From assembly GCF_014084105.1 (NCBI RefSeq), contig NZ_CP048289.1, positions 691,922 to 755,921 on the forward strand: DNA of 64,000 nt, written 5' to 3'. The translations under genes were made by a program, and so were the position numbers. The DNA comes from Streptacidiphilus sp. P02-A3a. GTDB lineage: Bacteria > Actinomycetota > Actinomycetes > Streptomycetales > Streptomycetaceae. Positions 18,620-27,429 of this stretch are shown here, piece after piece. Below the pieces are notes generated by a model. That model worked only from the letters and a program-made list of their open reading frames with translations, was not told the origin of the DNA and did not search any database. Each line of letters starts with the position of its first letter. Position 1 is the first letter of the stretch.

Positions 18620-19473
18620 ACGACCTCACCGTGGGCGTGGTCGGAGCCGGGGTCATGGGGTCCAGCCTGGCCCAGAGCCTGACCGCGGCCGGTATCGGCA
18701 CCGTCCTGTACGACTCCGACCCGCAGGCCAGGACCGCCGCCGGGTTCCGCGTCGCCGCCGCGAGCCGACTGGCCAGGCTCTCGGCCGCCAGGGCCGACGC
18801 GGGACCGCCCGGGCGGCTCACCGTCGCCGACGCACTCACCGAACTGTCCGGCTGCGACCTGGTGATCGAGAACGTGGTCGAGGACCCGGAGGTCAAGCGA
18901 CAGGTGCACGTCGCCCTCGACGCGGTGCTGAAGCCCGGGGCCGTGGTCGCGGTGAACACCTCGGCGGTCCCGGTGTCCGGACTGGCACTCGCCACCGACC
19001 ATCCGGAGCGGATGGTCGGGGCGCACTTCATGAACCCGGTCGCCGCCTCGGTCATGGTCGAGGTGGTGCGCACGCCCTACACCGCCGCCTGGGCGCTGCG
19101 AGGCCTGGAGGAGCTGCTGCGCCGCCTCGGCAAGGAGAGCGTCGTGGTCGACGACCAGGCCGGATTCGTCATCAACCGCTGCCTGATGATGTTCATCAGC
19201 GAGGCGGCGGCCCTGGTGGACGACGGCGTGGCCACCGCGCGGGAGGTCGACCGGCTGTTCCGGGCCTGCCTGGGACACCGCACCGGACCGCTGCGCACGG
19301 CCGACCTGATCGGCATCGACACCATCGTCCACACCATCGACGTGCTGCGCGACCACTACGGCCCGGAGCGCTTCACCCCCTCACCGGCACTGCTGCGGAT
19401 GGCCGACGCCGGCCGGCTCGGCCGGAAGACCGGCGAGGGCTTCTACCACTACTCGGACGGGGAGACCCCATGA
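18616..19473 (+). CDS. 3-hydroxyacyl-CoA dehydrogenase family protein (FkbK-like), 285 aa
   Basis: NAD-binding VVGAGVMGSSLAQ at the N-terminus, catalytic region GAHFMNPVAAS with its His, a conserved VDDQAGFVINR, and a C-terminal helical domain ending GRKTGEGFYHY. In methoxymalonyl-ACP pathways FkbK oxidises the C2 hydroxyl of ACP-bound glyceryl units. Gene order (dehydrogenase, ACP, acyl-CoA dehydrogenase, FkbH) matches those operons. It overlaps both the PKS gene and the ACP gene by 4 bp. Confidence 0.92.
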   Translation: MNDLTVGVVGAGVMGSSLAQSLTAAGIGTVLYDSDPQARTAAGFRVAAASRLARLSAARADAGPPGRLTVADALTELSGCDLVIENVVEDPEVKRQVHVALDAVLKPGAVVAVNTSAVPVSGLALATDHPERMVGAHFMNPVAASVMVEVVRTPYTAAWALRGLEELLRRLGKESVVVDDQAGFVINRCLMMFISEAAALVDDGVATAREVDRLFRACLGHRTGPLRTADLIGIDTIVHTIDVLRDHYGPERFTPSPALLRMADAGRLGRKTGEGFYHYSDGETP

Positions 19474-19754
19474 CCCAGCCCGTCGCACCAACGACCCCCC
19501 TGGACCTGCTCACCCCGGAGCTGATCCGGGCCGAGGTGGCCCGGTTCCTCTCCCGCTACGTCGACGATCCGCACACCCTGGAGAGCGAACGCCTGCTCAC
19601 CGGCGGGCTGTTGGACTCGCTGGCCGCCGTCGAACTCATCGGCCACCTCGAACGCCGCTTCGGGGTCAGCGTGCTGGACGACGACCTGGAGATCGAGAAC
19701 TTCGACTCCCTCGCCGCCGTCACCGCCTTCGTGGTCCGCAAGCGGCAGACATGA
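19470..19754 (+). CDS. Acyl carrier protein (FkbJ-like), 94 aa
   Basis: Small free-standing ACP with the phosphopantetheine Ser in GGLLDSLAAVELIGHLE. It would carry the glyceryl unit loaded by the FkbH-like enzyme and its oxidation products until transfer to the PKS. It overlaps the dehydrogenase and the acyl-CoA dehydrogenase genes by 4 bp each. The cluster's own phosphopantetheinyl transferase is a likely activator. Confidence 0.92.
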   Translation: MTQPVAPTTPLDLLTPELIRAEVARFLSRYVDDPHTLESERLLTGGLLDSLAAVELIGHLERRFGVSVLDDDLEIENFDSLAAVTAFVVRKRQT

Positions 19755-20866
19755 CGGACAATCAGAATTCGGATTTGGCGCGGGAGTTCCTCGGGAGCCC
19801 GGCGTCCGCGAGCGTGCTCGGCGCGCTCGTGCCCCGGGAGTACGGCGGGCTGGACCTCAGCCACGCCGACTACGGTGAGATCAACCGGGTCGTCGCCGAG
19901 CAGTCGCCCTCGCGGCAGAGCCTGCTCACCGTCCACGGCATGGTCTGCCGGACGGTGGCCCGCTGGGGCAGCCTGCCGCTGCGCCAGGAGTACCTGCCGC
20001 GGCTGGCCGACGGCGGCATGCTGGGGGCCTTCGCCCTGAGCGAGGACGTGGCGGGCAGCGACGTCCGCCGGATCACCACCACCGCCCGCGAGGTCCCCGG
20101 CGGCTGGGTGCTCGACGGCCGCAAGCGGTGGATCACCTTCGGCCAGGAGGCCGGTGTCTTCCTGGTGTTCGCCCGGGCCCCCAAGCACGACCTGGCGCTG
20201 CTGGTACGCCGGGACAACCCCGGGGCCTACCTCCAACCCGCGCCGCGGACCAGCGGATTCGGCGACGCCCGGCTGGCCGAACTCGTGCTCAGGGACTGCC
20301 GGGTGGACGCGGACCAGTTGCTCGGCCGCCCCGGGGCGGCCCTGACCCACATCGTCTCCGACGCGCTGACCCTGGGTCGGCTGTGCGTGGCCTTCGGCGC
20401 CTGGGGGCTGGCCGGTGCGGCGCTGTCGGCGGCGTTGCAACGCTCCATCGAGCGGCACCAGTTCGACGGTCCGCTGCACCGGCTGCAACTGGTGCGCGGG
20501 ATGCTCGCGGACGCCGCCGTGGCGGTCGACTCGGCCGAACTGCTGTGTCGGCAGGCCGCGTTGGCCCTCGACGGGCGCGACGAGTGGGCGCTGGGCCGGA
20601 TCCTCACGGCCAAGCTCGCCGCCAGCCGCGCCGCCACCACCGCCGCCGCCGTCGCGGCCCAACTCCACGGCGCCGCCGGTCTGGTGGAGGGTTGCGCGGT
20701 CGACCGGTACGTCCGGGACGCCCGCGTGTACGAAGTCATCGAGGGCAACACCCAACTGCTCCAGGACCTGATCGCCGACCAGGCCCTGGCCCGCCACCGC
20801 GACCGGGCGGCCCGGGCGTCGGCGCCGTCGGCCCTGATCCTGACCGGGGGACACCATGCCACCTGA
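19751..20866 (+). CDS. Acyl-CoA dehydrogenase family protein (FkbI-like), 371 aa
   Basis: Full acyl-CoA dehydrogenase fold: LVPREYGGLDL near the N-terminus, FALSEDVAGSD in the flavin-binding strand region, a C-terminal HQFDGPLHRLQLV segment and YEVIEGNTQL holding the usual catalytic Glu. In methoxymalonyl pathways FkbI oxidises the alcohol of the ACP-bound C3 unit towards the malonyl state. It overlaps the FkbH-like gene by 11 bp. Confidence 0.92.
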   Translation: MTDNQNSDLAREFLGSPASASVLGALVPREYGGLDLSHADYGEINRVVAEQSPSRQSLLTVHGMVCRTVARWGSLPLRQEYLPRLADGGMLGAFALSEDVAGSDVRRITTTAREVPGGWVLDGRKRWITFGQEAGVFLVFARAPKHDLALLVRRDNPGAYLQPAPRTSGFGDARLAELVLRDCRVDADQLLGRPGAALTHIVSDALTLGRLCVAFGAWGLAGAALSAALQRSIERHQFDGPLHRLQLVRGMLADAAVAVDSAELLCRQAALALDGRDEWALGRILTAKLAASRAATTAAAVAAQLHGAAGLVEGCAVDRYVRDARVYEVIEGNTQLLQDLIADQALARHRDRAARASAPSALILTGGHHAT

Positions 20867-22544
20867 ACGGCGGACCACGATCAAGTGCGTCGTCTGGGAC
20901 CTGGACGACACCCTGTGGGAGGGCGTGCTGGCCGAGGGCGGCGGAACCGTGCTCCGGCCCGGCGTCCTGGACACCCTGGAGGCGCTCGACCAGCGCGGCA
21001 TCCTGCACTCCGTGGCCAGCAAGAACGAGCCGGGCCGCGCCCTGGAACGGCTCAGGGAACTCGGGGTGGCCGACTACCTGCTCTGCCCGCAGATCTCCTG
21101 GGAACCGAAGTCCTCGCTGGTCGCGGCCATCGCCAAGCACCTCAACATCGGCCTCGACAGCCTGCTGTTCATCGACGACTCGCCGTTCGAGCGGGCCGAG
21201 GTCGCCGACGTCCACCCGCAGGTGTGGTGCCTGGACAGCGCCGAGGCCGCCACCCTGGCCGACCTCCCGGCGTTCGACCGGGTGCCGACCCCGGACGGCG
21301 CGGTCCGGCGTCGGCGCTACCAGCAGGCCGAGGTGCGACGCGACTACGAGGAGTCCTTCCAGGGCCCGCGCGCGGAGTTCCTGAAGACCCTGGACCTGCG
21401 GCTCACGGTCGCCCCGGCCACCCCCGACGACCTGCTCCGATCGGCCGAACTGACCGAGCGGACCCACCAGTTGAACACCACCGGGCTGGTCTTCGACGCC
21501 GCTCAACTGGCCGCGCTGATCCCCAGGGCGGACCAGCGGCTGCTGGTCATCGGCCTGGAGGACCGGTTCGGCGGCTACGGCACCGTCGGCATCGTGCTGC
21601 TGGGCACCGACGCCCGGGAGTGGCGGATCCGGCTCTTCCTGATGTCCTGCCGGGTCATGGGCCGCAACGTCGGCGGCGCCGTGCTCGCCCTGCTGGCGCG
21701 GGAGGCCGACGCCGCCGGGGTGGACCTCACCGCCGACTTCCTGGCCAACGACGTCAACCGCCCGATGTACATGGTCTACCGCCTGGCCGGATTCACCGAG
21801 ACCGGACGGGAGGGGGAGGTCCAACGACTCCGGCTGCGGCCCGGCGTCGGCCGCGCCAACCCCGACTATGTCGCCCTGAACTCCCTCATCCGACCCGCCG
21901 CACCCGCTACTCAGGAGACGAACATGCAAGCCTTCACCGACCGCTGGGAGCAGGGGTTCGCTCCCCTCTACGACTCCCGCGAACTGGCCGAGATCTCGTG
22001 GGTCACCACGTCGGTCAGCCCCGCGCTCCAGCAGCTCGTCATCGACGGGGTGATCCCGCGCGGCTCCCAGGTGGTCGACCTCGCCTGCGGACCGGGCGTC
22101 CACGCCACCTTCCTCGCCCGCCACGGGATGACCGTCACCGGTGTGGACCGGTCGACCACGGCCCTGGCCAAGGCCCGCCAACTGGCCGACTTCTACGACT
22201 GCGACATCACCTTCCTCGAAGGCGACATCCTGAACACGCCGTTGGCCACCGGCTCCGCCGACGTGGTGCACGACTCCTTCGTCTACCACAACGTGCGCCC
22301 GGAGGCCCGGGCCGCCTACTTCCAGGAGGCCGCCCGGCTGCTGCGGCCCGGGGGACTGTTCGTGATGGTCGGCTTCTCCGACCGGATGACCCCCGGGTCC
22401 GGGCCGATCAGGCTCACCTCGGACGAGGTGGTGCTGCCCGCGCTGGAGCACTTCTCGGTCGAGGAGCTGCGCCGCTTCCGCAACCTGCCGACCGAGAAGC
22501 GCCCGGACCAGTGGCACTGGCTCGGTCTCTTCCGGCGCCGGTGA
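20856..22544 (+). CDS. FkbH-like glyceryl-ACP synthase fused to a methyltransferase, 562 aa
   Basis: Residues 1 to about 345 are FkbH-like: a HAD phosphatase with VVWDLDDTLW (nucleophile Asp15, Asp17), SKNEPGRALE and FIDDSPFERAEV, then a GNAT-like half (RLFLMSCRVMGRNVGGAVL). This type makes glyceryl-ACP from 1,3-bisphosphoglycerate. Residues about 357-562 form a class I SAM methyltransferase with VVDLACGPGVHATFL and VTGVDRS. No stop separates them. An internal ATG at 21924 after CAGGAG could also give the methyltransferase alone. The fusion would join extender formation to O-methylation (the usual FkbG step), though this methyltransferase is not obviously FkbG-like. Confidence 0.92.
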   Translation: MPPERRTTIKCVVWDLDDTLWEGVLAEGGGTVLRPGVLDTLEALDQRGILHSVASKNEPGRALERLRELGVADYLLCPQISWEPKSSLVAAIAKHLNIGLDSLLFIDDSPFERAEVADVHPQVWCLDSAEAATLADLPAFDRVPTPDGAVRRRRYQQAEVRRDYEESFQGPRAEFLKTLDLRLTVAPATPDDLLRSAELTERTHQLNTTGLVFDAAQLAALIPRADQRLLVIGLEDRFGGYGTVGIVLLGTDAREWRIRLFLMSCRVMGRNVGGAVLALLAREADAAGVDLTADFLANDVNRPMYMVYRLAGFTETGREGEVQRLRLRPGVGRANPDYVALNSLIRPAAPATQETNMQAFTDRWEQGFAPLYDSRELAEISWVTTSVSPALQQLVIDGVIPRGSQVVDLACGPGVHATFLARHGMTVTGVDRSTTALAKARQLADFYDCDITFLEGDILNTPLATGSADVVHDSFVYHNVRPEARAAYFQEAARLLRPGGLFVMVGFSDRMTPGSGPIRLTSDEVVLPALEHFSVEELRRFRNLPTEKRPDQWHWLGLFRRR

Positions 22545-23362
22545 CCGGCGTGACGGCGGCATCGGCCCGTCCCCTCGGCGCGGGTGCCGCGCCGCGGGGC
22601 CGCTTCGCCGGTCAGTCGGTGCTGCTCACCGGCGGCGGCCGGGGCATCGGCCGGGCCTGCGCCCTGGAGTTCGCCCGCGAGGGCGCCCGGCTGGCGCTGG
22701 CCAGCCGGACGCCCGGGCAACTCCAGCGGGTCTCCGAGGAGATCCGCGAGCTGACCGGCAGCCCGGCCCAGTGCGTCCCGTTCGACGTGTCCCGGGCCGA
22801 CCAGGTGCGGGCCGGGGTGGCCGAGGTGCTGGAGCGCGGCGGGCCGATCGACGTCCTGGTCAACTGCGCGGGACTGTTCTCGATGGGCCCCTCCGAGTCC
22901 GCCGCCGTGGCGGACTCGGCGGAACTCCTGGCCACGAACGCGCTGGGCACCCTGCTGGTCTCGCAGGAGGTCGGCCGGGGCATGCTGGACCGCGGCCGGG
23001 GCCGCATCGTGAACTTCGCCTCGCTGCTGTCCTTCACGGCCTTCCCCGGCCGGGCCGCCTACGCCGCGAGCAAGGGGGCGGTGCTACAGCTCACCCGGGT
23101 ACTCGGGGTCGAGTGGGCGGCGCGCGGGGTGAACGTCAACGCGGTGGCGCCCGGCATGATCCGGATCGAGACCACCCATCCGGCGGTGGCGGCCGGGGAG
23201 CTGAGCGAGGACGAACTGCTCAGGCGGATCCCGATGGGACGGCGCGGCAGGCCGGAGGACGTCACCGGGGCCGTCCTGTTCCTCGCCTCCCCGCAGGCCG
23301 ACTACATCACCGGGCAGACCATCGTGGTGGACGGCGGCTGGCTCAGCTACGGGTACCTGTGA
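22541..23362 (+). CDS. Short-chain dehydrogenase/reductase, 273 aa
   Basis: Classical SDR: cofactor motif TGGGRGIGRA, NCAG in the strand after, catalytic Ser in NFASLLSFTAFPGRAAYAASK with YxxxK, and a C-terminal ITGQTIVVDGGW. The GTG at 22541 overlaps the FkbH stop. Because the PKS has no KR domain, this enzyme is a candidate for the missing keto reduction, or for a later sugar-like core reduction. Confidence 0.9.
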   Translation: MTGVTAASARPLGAGAAPRGRFAGQSVLLTGGGRGIGRACALEFAREGARLALASRTPGQLQRVSEEIRELTGSPAQCVPFDVSRADQVRAGVAEVLERGGPIDVLVNCAGLFSMGPSESAAVADSAELLATNALGTLLVSQEVGRGMLDRGRGRIVNFASLLSFTAFPGRAAYAASKGAVLQLTRVLGVEWAARGVNVNAVAPGMIRIETTHPAVAAGELSEDELLRRIPMGRRGRPEDVTGAVLFLASPQADYITGQTIVVDGGWLSYGYL

Positions 23363-24135
23363 GCACCGCGCCGCTGTCGGTGTGGTCGGTGACCCTGCCG
23401 GACCGGATCACCGCGTTGGACTGGGCGCTGCTGGACGAGGCGGAGCACCGGCGGGCCGGGCGCCTGCGTGACGCGGCGGCGGCGTCCTTCGTGGGGCGGC
23501 GCTCGGCGCTGCGGCGGATCCTGGGGCGGCAGTTGCGGACGCCCCCGGCGGGGGTCGCCCTGGGCCGTCGGCCCTGCCCGCGCTGCGGGGCCGCGGACCA
23601 CGGTCCGCCACTGGTGCGCGGCCACGAGGAACTCCAGGTCAGTACCTCCTCCTCGGGCGGCCTGGCGCTGGTCGCGGTCGCGACCGGGCCGGTCGGGATC
23701 GATCTTGAGTACCGGTGGCGCACGCCGTTCGACCCGCTGGCGGTGATCCGCGCGGCGGCGTCGCCCGAGGAGGAGGCCTACCTGCTGGGCCTGCCGGACA
23801 GCGCCAGGACCGCCGCCGTGCACCGCCTGTGGACGCGGAAGGAGGCGGTGGCGAAGGCGGCCGGGGTGGGCATCGCGGTGAGGCTGCGCGGTCTGCGGGC
23901 CGTGCCCCGGTTGCCCGGACCGGTCTGGGTGGGCGGGGTCCCGCACGGCCCGCTCGCCGGGTCCTGGTGGGTGGACGAGCTGCCGGTGCCGGACGGCTTC
24001 GTCGCCGCGCTCGCCCGGCGGACGCCGGAACCCCGACGGGTACTGCCCCGGCCCGCCGGTCCTTCGGGCCGCTGGGACGACTCGGGCAACAGCGACAGAG
24101 CAACGACGAGAGAAGTGGAGGACAGCGATGACTGA
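23359..24135 (+). CDS. Sfp-type 4'-phosphopantetheinyl transferase, 258 aa
   Basis: Shows the Sfp/AcpS superfamily motifs VGIDLEYR (metal-binding) and LWTRKEAVAKAAG. It should convert the T domain and ACPs of this cluster to holo form using coenzyme A. The GTG at 23359 overlaps the SDR stop, and its 3' end overlaps the Gfo/Idh/MocA gene by 8 bp. The last 35 residues are rich in charged and Ser residues and may be disordered. Confidence 0.93.
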   Translation: MSTAPLSVWSVTLPDRITALDWALLDEAEHRRAGRLRDAAAASFVGRRSALRRILGRQLRTPPAGVALGRRPCPRCGAADHGPPLVRGHEELQVSTSSSGGLALVAVATGPVGIDLEYRWRTPFDPLAVIRAAASPEEEAYLLGLPDSARTAAVHRLWTRKEAVAKAAGVGIAVRLRGLRAVPRLPGPVWVGGVPHGPLAGSWWVDELPVPDGFVAALARRTPEPRRVLPRPAGPSGRWDDSGNSDRATTREVEDSDD

Positions 24136-25147
24136 CTACCGACATGCGCTGATCGGCTGCGGACGGGTCGCGGCCAACCATGTGGACGGTTTCCGCCGGG
24201 TACCCGGATGGGTCCTCGCCGCCGCCTGCGACCGCGAGCCGCACGTGGCGGAGTTCGCCCGCGCCCACGCGATACCGCGGGTGACGCGGGACGCCGGGGA
24301 GCTGTTCGCGGACCCCTCGGTCACCAGCGTCTCGATCGCGGTGGACCACCGGCAGCACGGGCCGCTGGTGGAGCGGGCGCTGCTGGCGGGGAAGCACGTC
24401 CTGGTGGAGAAGCCGCTGTGCCTGGACCCGAAGGAGGCACGGGACCTGGTCGCGCTGGCCGACGAGCGGTCGCTGGTGCTGTCGGCGGTGGCCCAGCACC
24501 GGTACGACCCGCTGGTGCTGGCGGTCCGCGACTGGGTGGCCAGGGGCCTGCTCGGTGACCTGGTCCAGGCCTCGGTGGCGCTTCAGGCGCGGCGGACGCC
24601 CGAGTACTACACCGACAGCTACTGGCGCGGCACCCAGGACGGGGAGGGGGGCTCGGCGCTGATCAACCAGGGCTACCACTGCCTGGACGCGGTCCGCTGG
24701 ATCTGCGGCGACCTGACCGCGACCGCCGCCCTGCGCCGTACCCGGCGGCTGGCCGGTGTCATCGAGACCGAGGACACCCTCGGCGCCCTGCTGTCGGCCT
24801 CGGGGGTGCCGGTCACCCTGAACGTGACGGTGGCGAGCAGCGTGGAGTGGCGGACCAGGATCGAGATCGTCGGTGTCCGGGGGTCGGTCGTCTTCGACCT
24901 CGACCACCCGGGGCGGTTGAGCCACTGGGAGGGCCCGGCGGAGCTGGTCCGGCTCGCGGAGCGGGAGAACGCCCGCGGACTGGCGGAGGAGCCGCCCGGT
25001 GCCTCCTACTACGGCACGTCCCACCGTCGGCAGATAGCCGACTTCTGCCGCGGCGTCGCCGGGGGCGGCGCGATGCTCTCCTCTGCGGCCGACGCGGTGG
25101 GAACCCTGGAGACGATTGTCTCCCTCTACGAACTCTCGGCCGGGTGA
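24128..25147 (+). CDS. Gfo/Idh/MocA-family oxidoreductase, 339 aa
   Basis: N-terminal NAD(P)-binding Rossmann domain (ALIGCGRVAANHVDGF), the family's lysine motif HVLVEKPLCL, and a C-terminal alpha/beta substrate domain with NQGYHCLDAVRWICG. It ends the long operon and overlaps the convergent LOG gene by 22 bp. In miharamycin-type pathways, as I recall them, an enzyme of this family works with a LOG-type hydrolase to make 2-aminopurine from GMP. The same role is possible here but unproven; sugar oxidation is the default alternative. Confidence 0.9.
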   Translation: MTDYRHALIGCGRVAANHVDGFRRVPGWVLAAACDREPHVAEFARAHAIPRVTRDAGELFADPSVTSVSIAVDHRQHGPLVERALLAGKHVLVEKPLCLDPKEARDLVALADERSLVLSAVAQHRYDPLVLAVRDWVARGLLGDLVQASVALQARRTPEYYTDSYWRGTQDGEGGSALINQGYHCLDAVRWICGDLTATAALRRTRRLAGVIETEDTLGALLSASGVPVTLNVTVASSVEWRTRIEIVGVRGSVVFDLDHPGRLSHWEGPAELVRLAERENARGLAEEPPGASYYGTSHRRQIADFCRGVAGGGAMLSSAADAVGTLETIVSLYELSAG

Positions 25148-25719
25148 AGAATCGGGGAGCAGGTCATTCCGAGGATGTCGAGACATCCCTCGGCGGTGTC
25201 CGCGGTACGGCAGAAAGCCCGTTCCCCCGCGCTCATGAATCCGTCGTCGGCCATGCGGTCGAGAAGCTGGACCAAGGGGTCGAAGAATCCCGCGATATTG
25301 GCCAGCACGACCGGGCGGCGATGGAATCCCAATTGGTCCCAGGTGGCGACCTCCATGAGTTCGTCCATGGTTCCGTAGCCGCCGGGGAGAATGACGAAGG
25401 CGTCGGCCATCTCGTACATCAGCGCCTTGCGGCTGTGCATTCCTTCGACGACGAATATCTCGCCCTGCGCCTCGTCCAGGCGTTCGCGCTCGTGCAGGGC
25501 GTCCGGGATCACGCCGAACACCTTGGCGCCCGCCCGGTGGGCCGCGGTCGAGACGGCCCCCATGAGGCCGACCCCGCCCGCGCCGTAGACCAGGCTGCCG
25601 CCCCGGCGGGCGATCGCGGTGCCCAGGTCGTGGGCCGCCCGGAGGTACTCCGGCCGGTTCCCGGCGCGGGAGCCGCAGAAGACGCCAATTCGATTCGGTG
25701 GGGCCGGGGGAGAAATCAC
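25126..25719 (-). CDS. LOG-family nucleoside 5'-monophosphate phosphoribohydrolase, 197 aa
   Basis: Typical LOG protein: IGVFCGSRAG at the N-terminus, GGSLVYGAGGVGLMGAV, and the hallmark PGGYGTMDELMEV with a preceding Arg (HSRKALMYE). The family hydrolyses purine nucleoside 5'-monophosphates to free base and ribose 5-phosphate, as in cytokinin activation. Placed tail-to-tail with the Gfo/Idh/MocA gene inside the cluster, it could release a modified purine base for attachment to a sugar-like core. It may instead be a general LOG protein unrelated to the cluster. Confidence 0.93.
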   Translation of the reverse strand: MISPPAPPNRIGVFCGSRAGNRPEYLRAAHDLGTAIARRGGSLVYGAGGVGLMGAVSTAAHRAGAKVFGVIPDALHERERLDEAQGEIFVVEGMHSRKALMYEMADAFVILPGGYGTMDELMEVATWDQLGFHRRPVVLANIAGFFDPLVQLLDRMADDGFMSAGERAFCRTADTAEGCLDILGMTCSPILHPAESS

Positions 25720-25780
25720 GATGTTTTCCTTGATTGGAGGAGGTGGGGGTCGGTGCGGTACGGCTGAATTTCCGGGCGGA

Positions 25781-25942
25781 TCATCCCCATCCCAGATCGC
25801 CGGGGGTGGCCGTGCCGCTCGGCGCGGAAGCGGAGGTATGCGGCGCGGGCACGGCCGAAATGACCGCGACGGAGCAGAGGACTCCGCATGCCACGAGGGC
25901 CGCGGTGACGAAGCTGACTACGGGCTGCGTGAACGTCTTCAT
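25781..25942 (-). CDS. Small membrane or secreted peptide, 53 aa
   Basis: Below the usual gene-finder size. ATG 25942 has GGAG 7 nt upstream. The product starts MKTF, has one hydrophobic helix of about 25 residues containing two Cys, and ends with a short Ser/Thr/Pro/Gly tail (ending GDLGWG). It reads as a signal peptide or a single-pass anchor with a small external tail. It lies between the LOG gene and the divergent LuxR-type regulator. No function recognised. Confidence 0.6.
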   Translation of the reverse strand: MKTFTQPVVSFVTAALVACGVLCSVAVISAVPAPHTSASAPSGTATPGDLGWG

Positions 25943-26064
25943 TGCGGTCTCCGGTGATGTAGAGGGCAGTCGGATCGGCGGCTTGTCGGCTACCTTGCTA
26001 CATGGCGGGTCGGCTCTGTATGGCACGGGGCGCTCGGCATACTGCATTGCGCATATCTGAGGGG

Positions 26065-27147
26065 ATGACCAAAGTGGCGGATTTGGAGATTCAGGACTAC
26101 CTGGACACCCCGGCGCTGGGCGACGGCGCACTCCAGATCTACCTGCACGCGCTGGACCGCAGTGCCCCGCTGCCATGTGCGCAGGTGGGTGACGTGATCG
26201 GGCTCGGCGCCGACGAGTTGGAGCTGGCGATCCGGCAGCTCGGCGCGCTGCGGCTGGTCAGTGCCCAGCTGCTCTCCGAGGGGTTGATTGCCCCGGTTGC
26301 GCCCGACAGCGCCCGCCTGCAACTGCTGTCACCGCTCATCCGGGAGCTGGAGCAGAAGCAGCGGGCGGTGGACGCGGCCAGGGCGATCTACGCCCAACTC
26401 TCGGACGCCTACCAGCGATCGGCCACCCGGAGCGTCCGCGACGAGGCGGTCACCGTGGTCAGGGAGCTGTCCGACGTCCGGCGGGTGATCACCGAGCTGT
26501 CGGCCACCTGCACGAACGAGGTCATCACCGCCCAGCCCGGGGGCGGTCGGACCGAGGAGGTGCTGCGCGAGTCCCTGCAGCGCACCCAGGACCTGCTGGG
26601 CCGGGGCGTGCGCATGCGCACCCTCTACCAGCACACGGCCCGCTACAGCCCGCCCACCACCGCCTACGTCGCCCTGGTCACCGAGCACGGCGCGGAGGTG
26701 CGCACGCTGGGGGACGGCTTCATGCGGATGCTGCTCTTCGACCAGGAGGTCGCCCTGATCGAACTGCGGGAGACGGCGGCCGGCGCGGTCCTGGTCCGGG
26801 AGCCGAGCATCGTGCACTTCATGTACGAGTCCTTCGAGCGGGCCTGGAGCCAGGCCAGCGACTTCGACGCCGACTACCACCCCGAGTCGGTCCGGCAGAC
26901 CACCGACGACACCAAGGCGACGATCATCAAGCTGCTGATCGACGGGGTCGAGGACAAGGTGGTCGCCCGGCGGCTGGGCATGTCGCTGCGGACCTGCCAG
27001 CGCCACGTGTCGGAGATCCTGCGCGACATCGGGGCCAGGAACCGGCTCCAGGCCGGATACCTGATCCACCGTTACGGACTGGACCGGGTGGCCGCCGGTC
27101 CGGAGGGGACGGAGGGTGCCGTCGAGGGCGGCCAGCCGGGCATCTGA
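26065..27147 (+). CDS. LuxR-type transcriptional regulator with winged-helix N-terminus, 360 aa
   Basis: C-terminal LuxR HTH with VVARRLGMSLRTCQRHVSEIL. The N-terminus reads as a TrmB/winged-helix-like domain (QIYLHALDR..VGDVIGLGADELELAIRQLG). Actinomycetes carry many regulators of this layout, often beside secondary-metabolite genes. ATG 26065 sits directly after AGGGG; GTG 26074 has GAGGGG at 9-nt spacing and may be the true start. It faces the condensation/ABC operon downstream and the small peptide gene upstream. Likely the pathway-specific regulator. A shorter relative is at 47333. Confidence 0.88.
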   Translation: MTKVADLEIQDYLDTPALGDGALQIYLHALDRSAPLPCAQVGDVIGLGADELELAIRQLGALRLVSAQLLSEGLIAPVAPDSARLQLLSPLIRELEQKQRAVDAARAIYAQLSDAYQRSATRSVRDEAVTVVRELSDVRRVITELSATCTNEVITAQPGGGRTEEVLRESLQRTQDLLGRGVRMRTLYQHTARYSPPTTAYVALVTEHGAEVRTLGDGFMRMLLFDQEVALIELRETAAGAVLVREPSIVHFMYESFERAWSQASDFDADYHPESVRQTTDDTKATIIKLLIDGVEDKVVARRLGMSLRTCQRHVSEILRDIGARNRLQAGYLIHRYGLDRVAAGPEGTEGAVEGGQPGI

Positions 27148-27429
27148 GCGGTCCCGGGGAGGGCCGTCTGATGTGTCATTAGTTTTCATGGTTCGGTGAG
27201 ATAAAACCACTCGACGGTATGGCCGCACGCGCCCCGGACGGCGGGCTGACTCCCTGTTCTGCCTGCCGTCCGGTGGAGGCGCCATGTCGCGTGCCTCATC
27301 TGTCAAGAAATTGCACGTGGCAGCGAGAAATTTTTTGAAGATTATCTGCATCTTGTTGGTAGGCAGTCCCTCTATTAACCTTGCTCCGTCTCCGAGAGGC
27401 GGATCCCGCCGACAGAAATGGAGAACCAC
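27148..27429 (+). promoter_or_regulatory. AT-rich upstream region of the condensation/ABC operon
   Basis: A 280-bp gap containing one of the most AT-rich stretches of the window (about 27298-27385, with runs of T and AAT). In DNA this GC-rich it is the likely promoter of the operon starting at 27430. A 49-codon frame inside it (27284-27433) has a good GGAGG site, but its codon use does not look coding. Confidence 0.5.
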
